From Anaerolineae bacterium (lineage in GTDB: Bacteria; Chloroflexota; Anaerolineae; B4-G1; SLSP01), in the NCBI GenBank assembly GCA_016927095.1, contig JAFGNI010000400.1:1-12308 (forward strand): a DNA stretch of 12,308 nt, written 5' to 3'. The number at the start of each line of letters is the position of its first letter. Positions within the stretch are counted from its first letter, which is position 1. Positions 7,159-12,308 of this stretch are shown in pieces. The translations under genes were made by a program, and so were the position numbers. The notes beneath the pieces were generated by a model. That model was given only the letters and a program-made list of their open reading frames with translations. It ran no database searches and was not told the origin of the DNA.

Positions 7159-7401
7159 CTTCTGCCAATCAGGTATTCTAGCAAGGGGGGAGGGGATGTC
7201 AAGGTTTGGGGTGAACTCAAGGAAGCCACGAAGCGGCGCGTCGAGCGGGACTTCAGCTACTTGCTTGAGTCGTTGCTCGCTGTGATGCCCTTTGAGCTGA
7301 TCAAGGCCTGCCTGGAGATTCACGGCATCACCGGGGCCAGTACCGTCAGAACGGCGGAGTGGCTGAAGGGCATCGCCGAGGAACGCAAGCGCGGCGATTG
7401 A
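7159..7401 (+). pseudogene. Small coding-like remnant, start lost or frameshifted
   Basis: The frame is open from just after a TGA (7156-7158) to TGA 7399-7401. From 7213 it reads like a real helical protein (GELKEATKRRVERDFSYLLE..., then LLAVMPFELIKACLEIHG, ending IAEERKRGD). There is no ATG or GTG usable as a start in this frame; the first TTG is well inside. An ATG at 7196, preceded by GGGGGGAGGGG, is in another frame. One extra G in the run 7208-7211 would join it to this frame, giving about 68 residues beginning MSRFGGELKEATKRR. It may be a decayed gene, a gene with a one-base sequence error, or chance. I do not recognise the family. No function is proposed. Confidence 0.4.
7175..7202 (-). 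promoter_or_regulatory. Sigma-70-type promoter of the ABC operon
   Basis: Read on the minus strand: TTGACA (7202-7197), a 16-nt spacer, and TAGAAT (7180-7175), with TGC directly before the -10 giving an extended -10 (TGnTAGAAT). The -35 is a perfect match and the -10 matches 5 of 6. Transcription would start near 7168, leaving a leader of about 160 nt before ATG 7006. This assumes a housekeeping sigma factor with the usual specificity. Confidence 0.7.
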
Positions 7402-7544
7402 ACAGAGGATCGCCGCGCTGCCCCTCGCGTGCGGTGTGGGTGACCAGCACCCATCACAAGATGGGCACTGAGTCGGGCCCCAACTCCAGAGCGGGCACCA
7501 AGCTCAGCACCGGCAACGGCCGTCCTGGACGGCGTGCGCCTCGA
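7402..7544. other. Intergenic stretch with two short hairpins
   Basis: No gene is visible between the small remnant and the protease 3' end. GCCGTC/GACGGC (7519-7524/7528-7533) lies about 12 bases past the protease stop and may end its transcript on the minus strand. CCCATC/GATGGG (7450-7455/7460-7465) is a 6-bp stem with a 4-nt loop. Neither has a T tract, so terminator function is only suggested by position. Confidence 0.4.
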
Positions 7545-9422
7545 TCAGGGGAAGACAGTCAGGCCCCCCGGCAACACGGCAGCTTGCCCGTCGGGGTTGG
7601 TGACGCGAACGTCCCATATGGTCATCTTGGGCGCTTTGGCAGTGATGTCGAGGGTGATGATGGTGGAATCAACGACGGCCACATTTGAGGCCGTGGGGGC
7701 CGGGCCCTTACCCCCCTCGAAGGTGACCTGGGCACCAGGCTGGAATCCCTCACCGGTGATGGTCGCAGAGGTCGTGCCGGCCCAGACTGCTGACGGGTCT
7801 ATGGCGGCGACGCTAAGGTCGGCCGCGGGCGCGAGCAAGGAAATGAGGGCCGTCGCGCTGTCGTTGGTGGCGTCGTCATCCACCAAGCTATGGCTCCCCA
7901 CGAGGGTGTAGTTGCCGGCCTGAACACCGGTGGTGTCCCAGCCAAAGGTGAGGGTAGCAGCAGCACCGGCGGCGAGCGCGTCGAGGGGCTGGATGCCGAT
8001 GATGGCCTCGCCGGCGGCGAGGGTAACGGTGGCAGCGCCCGCAGCGACGTCCTCGGTGCCGGCGTTGGTGACGGTAACCTCCACGGACACGACATCGCCC
8101 ACGGTCACAGTGGTCGGGGCAGCGATATTGGTCACGGCGAGGTCGGTGAAGGGCTCGGGCGGCGTCACCGTCTCGACAGAGGCCAGCGCGTCGACCAGTC
8201 CATAGCCGAAGTGAGCGTCCCACCCCGGCGTACCGAGGTCCTCGGCGGTGTCGATCAGCCGCTGGCGCACCTCCAGGTTGCTCACACAGCCATCACCATT
8301 GGCGTCACCGGCACCCGCGGCGATGATCAGGGCGGCAAGCCCTGCGACGTGAGGTGAGGCCATCGAGGTGCCGGAGCCGTATTTATAGCAGCCGTACTCC
8401 TCATTCTCGTCAGTGCCGCAGACGGGCTGCGGATCGGCGTAGCCGGTGTCATCGTTCCAGGTGCTGTAGACGGCGGCGCCGGGTGCGGCGAGCTCGACCT
8501 CGGTGCCGGTGCTGGAGAAGCCGGCACGCTGATCGTCGCCGTCGGTGGCTGCTACGGCGATGACAGAGGGGTACTTGCCGGGCCAACAGACGTTCTCCCC
8601 CCTGCCGGGCGGGTTGCCGTTGTTGCAGGCAGCGGCGACAATCACGAGGCCGGCGGCATAGGCATTGTCGAAGGCCGCCGCCACGAGCTCGCCGGGATCA
8701 CGGTCCCACCCAAGGCTCAGGTTGGCGATGGGGATCTGGTGCTCCACGGTCCACTGGAGCGCATAGATGAGATCGCTGGCCATCCCGAAGCCATTGTCAT
8801 CGAGGACCCGGACGGCATAGAGGTCGCACGCTGGGGCGACCCCGACGACGCCCAAAGGGCCGGTGGCGACGCCATTGTCGTTGTCCTCAGCGCAGGCCGT
8901 GCCGGCGACGTGGGTGCCGTGACCGTAGACGTCCCAGGGCTCGGCGCCGAGATCGAGGACGTTCACGCCCCCGGCGTAGTTATCGTCCAGGTCGGGGTGA
9001 TCGTAGTTGATGCCGGAGTCAATGATGGCGATGCCCACGCCGCTGCCTCGGTTGAAGAGCTGCTGATGGACAGTGCCGGCGCCAATGCGGGTCACGCCCC
9101 ATGCGTTGTCCAGCTCAATGTCGAGGGCGTGCATAGGGAGATCGGGCTCAATGCGGGTGACCTGGGGCAGCGCCTCGAGACGGGCGACGGCGGTCTCGGG
9201 TAGTGCGGCAGCGATGGCGTTGACGAGATGGTAGCGGTACTTGACTTGTCCCCCGTGCCGGCGGACGAGGTCGGCCTCGGCGGGGCCAGGGCGTCCGCGG
9301 AACCCTATCAGGACGGGGACGCGGTCCGGGGGCTGGCCGGCGACGGGGTGCGGCGCAAACGCGGCGAGGGTGACGATCAGACAGATCAGGGCGCCATAGG
9401 TGAACCAGCGGTGGCGCTTCAT
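7545..9422 (-). CDS. Secreted subtilisin-like serine protease (S8) with CARDB- and IPT/TIG-like C-terminal domains
   Basis: This 625-residue preproprotein has a signal peptide (1-29, likely cut after PVAG) and an I9-type inhibitory propeptide (about 35-98). The S8 catalytic domain follows (about 105-420): Asp135 in IIDSG, His168 in GHGTHVAG, oxyanion Asn267 in AAACNNGN, and Ser353 in GTSMASPHVAG. The Gly that normally precedes the oxyanion Asn is Cys266. Seven cysteines occur in the catalytic domain. An EF-hand-like loop, DANGDGCVSNLE (373-384), lies between the Ser helix and the last catalytic-domain helix. Residues about 425-530 look like CARDB, and 535-625 like an IPT/TIG domain (ITGEGFQPGAQVTF). 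ATG 9422 was chosen because AAGGAGGT precedes it by 4 bases and a signal peptide starts there; the longer frame to 9683 runs through the promoter. It should degrade extracellular protein or peptide; the substrate is unknown. Confidence 0.94.
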   Translation of the reverse strand: MKRHRWFTYGALICLIVTLAAFAPHPVAGQPPDRVPVLIGFRGRPGPAEADLVRRHGGQVKYRYHLVNAIAAALPETAVARLEALPQVTRIEPDLPMHALDIELDNAWGVTRIGAGTVHQQLFNRGSGVGIAIIDSGINYDHPDLDDNYAGGVNVLDLGAEPWDVYGHGTHVAGTACAEDNDNGVATGPLGVVGVAPACDLYAVRVLDDNGFGMASDLIYALQWTVEHQIPIANLSLGWDRDPGELVAAAFDNAYAAGLVIVAAACNNGNPPGRGENVCWPGKYPSVIAVAATDGDDQRAGFSSTGTEVELAAPGAAVYSTWNDDTGYADPQPVCGTDENEEYGCYKYGSGTSMASPHVAGLAALIIAAGAGDANGDGCVSNLEVRQRLIDTAEDLGTPGWDAHFGYGLVDALASVETVTPPEPFTDLAVTNIAAPTTVTVGDVVSVEVTVTNAGTEDVAAGAATVTLAAGEAIIGIQPLDALAAGAAATLTFGWDTTGVQAGNYTLVGSHSLVDDDATNDSATALISLLAPAADLSVAAIDPSAVWAGTTSATITGEGFQPGAQVTFEGGKGPAPTASNVAVVDSTIITLDITAKAPKMTIWDVRVTNPDGQAAVLPGGLTVFP

Positions 9423-9426
9423 AGCG

Positions 9427-9434
9427 ACCTCCTT
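9427..9434 (-). promoter_or_regulatory. Ribosome binding site of the protease
   Basis: AAGGAGGT on the minus strand, 4 nt before ATG 9422, is a near-perfect anti-16S match and fixes the start. Confidence 0.85.
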
Positions 9435-9506
9435 GGTCGTGCAGCTAGGTCCATCATGTGCAGTCAGGAGCGCGGAGCCTTGGCGGCGCGTCTCCGGTGT
9501 ATCCTT

Positions 9507-9535
9507 AAGATATGACGAGCGATGGCAAATGTCAA
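9507..9535 (-). promoter_or_regulatory. Sigma-70-type promoter of the protease gene
   Basis: Minus strand: TTGACA (9535-9530), a 17-nt spacer, TATCTT (9512-9507). The -35 is perfect, the -10 matches 4 of 6. Transcription near 9500 would give a leader of about 78 nt to ATG 9422. Confidence 0.7.
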
Positions 9536-9555
9536 AGGGGCGCATCACCCACCAC

Positions 9556-9583
9556 TTGACAAAGTGCGGGCATTCACAATAAT
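9556..9583 (+). promoter_or_regulatory. Divergent plus-strand promoter
   Basis: TTGACA (9556-9561), a 16-nt spacer, AATAAT (9578-9583; 5 of 6 to TATAAT). It points toward the propeller gene that starts at 9905, which would then have a leader of about 315 nt. Its -35 is 20 bases from the -35 of the protease promoter, in mirror orientation. Confidence 0.55.
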
Positions 9584-9589
9584 GGAGGT

Positions 9590-9904
9590 ATCCCGCGTGA
9601 TTGGCACCGGGGTGTCTCTGTGCCATTGCAGATCGCAGGACCTGCATGAGCGAGGGCAACCTTAGCTGCCGTGCGCTGCGCACCGAGATCGCTCCCCCCC
9701 AAATGCACTATCCTGGACAATGCGTGAAGTCTCTTTGCGGGGGTGGGCGACAGCTCGATGCGGGTCGCCGGATGCTTCGGAGAATAGCACGGGTTCAGCA
9801 ACGCGATAGGTCTGCCGAGTCTACTCTGCAGCTCTCTTCACAAGCATCGGCGCCATCGCCAATGGTTCCCATCGCTAGCCATGTTTGCCGGAGGAGGGGT
9901 GGCC
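9590..9904 (+). other. Long untranslated leader or intergenic region before the propeller gene
   Basis: I see no convincing gene. Open frames here are short or lack a well-placed Shine-Dalgarno site, and one continues in the wrong frame into the propeller gene. No riboswitch class is recognisable. Small palindromes occur (GCAGG-A-CCTGC at 9635-9645; GGCAC/GTGCC at 9603-9607/9620-9624). A nearer promoter for the propeller gene was looked for and not found. Confidence 0.4.
9890..9899 (+). promoter_or_regulatory. Ribosome binding site deciding the propeller-gene start
   Basis: GGAGGAGGGG lies 5 nt before GTG 9905. It favours GTG 9905 over the in-frame ATG at 9881, which would place this purine run inside the coding region. 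Confidence 0.7.
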
Positions 9905-11557
9905 GTGAGAGGAAAGCACAAAGCAGTTCTGGGCGCGATACTGCTCGTGTCGCTGCCGTTGCTCTTGGGCATTCCACGTCTAGTAGCCAGCGGCATAGAA
10001 AAGGCGGGACCCTATCCGCCGCCACAGCTTCCACAGATGGTCGGTGCCACGACAACGCACGCCGTGAAGTCACTGAGGGACTCGAGCACCTTGACAACAG
10101 AAAGGACACCTGATGTCCCTAGACAGGACGCTGTTCGCGCTGCACTAGCAATGGATGGTGTATCGATATTGGGCAATGCACAGAACTCAGTTGCCGCCTC
10201 AAGCTCTGTTCAATTGCTGCAGAACCCCGGGTTTGATAGTGGACTGTGGACCCCTTGGCAAGTCTCCGGCGATCCTTACTTAGCTACGGTGTTCTATCAC
10301 TCGGCTTCGTATTCCGCATGGCTCGCAGGCTACGACAACGCCAACGATATCATCTATCAGACTGTAAGCGTGCCAGATGACACGGCCGGGCTGACGCTGG
10401 ATCTGTGGGCCAGGTTCGAGAGCCAAGAGAGCCAGTGGGGGGGCGACTGGTTCTGCGTCGATATCACAGATAACAGCTTTGACACCCTGATTGGCGGACC
10501 TTATTGCTATGATCTTTTCTACCAGACTCAGAATCAGTGGCTGAACGCTAGCGCCATCTTCAGCGCCGCGCAGCTCTCCCCGCTGTTAGGTCAGTCCGTA
10601 CGCGTGGTGCTCTTCGCGCAGACAGACAGTGCAGAGGTCAGTTCCGTGTGGCTGGACGACGTTACTCTGACCGCCACAGCCGCCCAGGGCCAGCGCATCT
10701 TCATACCTTTCGTCGCTCGCGAAAAGCCGGCAACCCCACCACAGCCGAGCCAGACTCCCATCGCCTTCTGGTCATTCTCATCGCGGTATGACAGCAAGCC
10801 CGACATCTACATCATGGATACGGATGGCACAGGACGGGAAAGAATCACCGATGAAGCGGCCACAGACACCGACCCCGCTTGGTCGCCACAGGGGGATCGT
10901 ATTGCCTATGTATCCTCCAGTATCTACGACTACTTCGGTACTGAGATCTATGTGATGAACGCTGACGGCTCTGGTCGGATCAGGCTCACATGGCATACGT
11001 CTCCCGATTCTCATCCCACCTGGTCGCCTGACGGCAACCGCATCGCTTTCGGCTCGATGAGGAACACCATTCCCAGCATCTATGTCGTGAACGCCGACGG
11101 CTCCGGTGGCCTCACGTGGCTCACGGGCAACTGGGACGGAGAACCTGACTGGTCACCTGACGGCAGCCACATTGCATTCATGTCCAACCGTGACGGAAAC
11201 CAAGAGATCTACGTTATGAACGCCAACGGTTCGGCGCCACAACGACTCACCGTCAATGCCGCAGCAGATACCTCGCCCGACTGGTCGCCCGACGGCAACC
11301 GCATCGCCTTCTCATCCAACCGTGACGGTAACTGGGAGATCTATGTGATCAACGCCGACGGGTCAGGGCTACAACGCCTCACGAACAGCATCTCCGACGA
11401 TACTGCGCCAGATTGGTCATCGAATGGCAGCTGCATCGCCTTCTCGTCTATCTCCATCCCTGATGGCAACTACGAAATCTACACCATGAATGCCGACGGC
11501 TCAGACTGGACGCAGCTCACAGACAACGATGTACCCGACTACGCACCCTCTTGGTAG
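9905..11557 (+). CDS. Secreted protein with jelly-roll-like domain and six PD40/TolB-type propeller repeats
   Basis: From GTG 9905 the product has 550 residues. Residues 1-30 form a signal peptide (basic start, then a hydrophobic run to PRLVASG). A low-complexity, Ser/Thr/Pro-containing stretch follows to about 100. Residues about 102-257 (LLQNPGFDSGLWTPWQVSG ... VSSVWLDDVTLTA) have the layout of a galactose-binding-like or carbohydrate-binding jelly roll. RIFIPFVAR (264-272) and a Pro-rich linker (275-285) separate it from the propeller (286-550). Six repeats with the pattern IAF-S-x(n)-EIYVMNADGS-x(n)-RLT-x(n)-P-WSPDGNR fit WD40-like PD40/TolB C-terminal blades. The last repeat ends at PSW, so the closing blade strand may come from the start of the propeller. 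No catalytic site is visible. Binding of cell-surface or extracellular ligands is an inference. It is transcribed divergently from the protease gene and converges on the kinase gene. Confidence 0.9.
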   Translation: MRGKHKAVLGAILLVSLPLLLGIPRLVASGIEKAGPYPPPQLPQMVGATTTHAVKSLRDSSTLTTERTPDVPRQDAVRAALAMDGVSILGNAQNSVAASSSVQLLQNPGFDSGLWTPWQVSGDPYLATVFYHSASYSAWLAGYDNANDIIYQTVSVPDDTAGLTLDLWARFESQESQWGGDWFCVDITDNSFDTLIGGPYCYDLFYQTQNQWLNASAIFSAAQLSPLLGQSVRVVLFAQTDSAEVSSVWLDDVTLTATAAQGQRIFIPFVAREKPATPPQPSQTPIAFWSFSSRYDSKPDIYIMDTDGTGRERITDEAATDTDPAWSPQGDRIAYVSSSIYDYFGTEIYVMNADGSGRIRLTWHTSPDSHPTWSPDGNRIAFGSMRNTIPSIYVVNADGSGGLTWLTGNWDGEPDWSPDGSHIAFMSNRDGNQEIYVMNANGSAPQRLTVNAAADTSPDWSPDGNRIAFSSNRDGNWEIYVINADGSGLQRLTNSISDDTAPDWSSNGSCIAFSSISIPDGNYEIYTMNADGSDWTQLTDNDVPDYAPSW

Positions 11558-11607
11558 TCGGATACCAGTGCGAAGACACCTGCAGACTCCATTTCCGGGA
11601 AGATGAG

Positions 11608-11650
11608 ACTTGGGGACCGTGGGGCGCGTGGTCCAGTAACCGCCCCAAGT
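11608..11650. terminator. Possible shared terminator between converging genes
   Basis: ACTTGGGG (11608-11615) pairs with CCCCAAGT (11643-11650). The 27-nt interval can form a weaker inner hairpin between ACC and GGT ends. It lies in the 119-bp gap between the propeller gene and the kinase gene, which converge. No T tract is present. Confidence 0.35.
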
Positions 11651-11676
11651 ACGCAGTGTCGAAGATACGCGCCGTC

Positions 11677-12308
11677 CTACAGGGCGCCGAGCTGGCGCTC
11701 GAAGTGGGCACGACCGACGGCATCGAGACCGTCCGGTCCCTCCTCGTTGAGCCAGCAGAGGGACTGCACGCAGGAGCGGTAGCGGGTCAGGCGGATTAGG
11801 CGCTCGATCACCGGCAGAGCCCAATCCAGAGCCGCCTGATCCCCCTCGAAGGTGAGAGCCAGGAAGCGCTGCACGTCGTCAAACGGCCAGTCGGCATAGG
11901 TAATCGTAGAGGCCACGTCGGCTAGGCCCGACGTGATACGTGCTTCCCCCCAGTCAATGAGGGCTACGTCGCCGTTTTGCTTCAGCATCACGTTGTCGAA
12001 GGCCAGATCGCCATGGGTCAGGGCCGCTTCGGCAGTGGGGATCTGTGTCGCCAGCGCGGACAGCCGGCCGGCGTAGGCCGCGTAGTGAGCGCGCACCCGG
12101 GTGAGGTGGGGCCGGTCTGCCACGGGCAGTCCGGCCCAGGACGCGTCGTCCTGGAGGACGCCTCCAGGACGCGTCGTCCTGGAGGACGGCGCGGAAGTGG
12201 CGATGGAGCCGGTCAGCCATGGCGGCGCCGATCGCGGGCCTGTCATCCGGGAGATCGGGAATGTGCGGCAAGGGCAGCGCGTGGAGAGTGCGCAATGCCG
12301 CTGCCAGG
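11677..12308 (-). pseudogene. Aminoglycoside phosphotransferase/choline kinase-family gene, 3' part, frameshifted by a tandem duplication
   Basis: The gene enters from the right edge and ends at TAG 11677-11679. The downstream part holds the family's catalytic loop LTHGDLAFDNVML (nt about 11980-12019; HGDxxxxN with catalytic Asp) and the metal-binding Asp in ALIDWGEA, then a helical C-terminal lobe. The N-terminal part (LRTLHALPLP, then ADRLHRHFRAVLQDDASW) is in a different frame. The switch coincides with a 28-bp tandem duplication at 12136-12188. Removing one copy joins the frames as FRAVLQDDASWAGLPVADRP, which reads as normal sequence. As given, the product would be truncated or lack its N-lobe. 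A typical member needs roughly 100 or more residues upstream, outside the window. The substrate cannot be inferred; many family members phosphorylate small molecules other than antibiotics. Confidence 0.8.
12136..12188. repeat. 28-bp tandem duplication (about 1.9 copies) inside the kinase gene
   Basis: The 25 bases at 12136-12160 are repeated exactly at 12164-12188, a period of 28. Since 28 is not a multiple of three, the duplication shifts the reading frame. Each copy holds CCAGGACG/CGTCCTGG (8-bp stem, 3-nt loop). The duplication also creates an 11-bp inverted repeat at 12147-12157/12161-12171. Confidence 0.92.

Noticed and set aside
7003..7323. Minus-strand open frame spanning the ABC operon leader
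   Set aside because: It crosses the promoter and the repeats, and the opposite strand at 7213-7401 reads more like protein.
9423..9683. N-terminal extension of the protease
   Set aside because: It precedes a classic signal peptide, covers the likely promoter, and AAGGAGGT directly precedes ATG 9422.
9601..10113. Plus-strand open frame before and into the propeller gene
   Set aside because: Its second half is out of frame with the clear secreted protein, it starts at a TTG without a suitable site, and the product is Arg/Cys-rich.
11954..12295. Separate minus-strand gene at the right edge
   Set aside because: Its first third is the N-terminal part of the kinase; after the duplication it is simply the wrong frame.

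Overview
The window is GC-rich bacterial chromosomal DNA, most likely from a Chloroflexota (Anaerolineae/Caldilineae-like) organism. This placement is an inference. It rests on secreted proteins carrying an R-[VI]-F-[LI]-P-[LF]-x-x-R motif that I associate with Chloroflexota exoproteins, on a GTAGAGACG...CGTCTCTAC palindromic intergenic element of the type common in such genomes, and on the general protein character. There are no tRNA or rRNA genes, no CRISPR array and no transposase.

Layout. (1) Positions 1-1674 (+) hold the 3' part of an unidentified, probably exported protein with two beta-rich Ig-like regions around a long helical region; it ends in RVFLPLTLRD. (2) Positions 1675-2067 are noncoding and densely packed with hairpins, including a composite palindromic element at 1856-1963 and a 14-bp hairpin at 2013-2044 that probably ends the next operon. 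(3) Positions 7006-2068 (-) form a tight three-gene operon: an ABC ATPase, a 995-residue fusion of an ABC-2 permease with a GldG-like extracytoplasmic protein, and a membrane-anchored DUF4340 protein. Both junctions are ATGA-type overlaps. A strong-looking extended -10 promoter at 7175-7202 would give a leader of about 160 nt containing tandem 23-bp-period hairpins. (4) Positions 7159-7401 (+) hold a short coding-like remnant with no usable start in its frame, possibly frameshifted in a G run. (5) Positions 9422-7545 (-) encode a secreted S8 subtilisin-like protease with an I9 propeptide, an EF-hand-like loop inside the catalytic domain, a CARDB-like domain and a C-terminal IPT/TIG-like domain. 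Its promoter (TTGACA-17-TATCTT) lies back to back with a plus-strand promoter. (6) Positions 9905-11557 (+) encode a secreted protein with a jelly-roll-like N-terminal domain and a six-blade PD40/TolB-type propeller. (7) Positions 12308-11677 (-) hold the 3' part of an aminoglycoside-phosphotransferase/choline-kinase-family gene broken by a 28-bp tandem duplication.

How the parts fit together. Most of the window serves the cell envelope: an ABC exporter complex whose substrate cannot be read from sequence, and three separately transcribed exported proteins. Nothing here demonstrates a wholly new system. The best leads are the hairpin-repeat leader of the Gld-like operon, the recurring FLPL-type motif, the EF-hand loop in the protease, and the frame-breaking duplication in the kinase gene.
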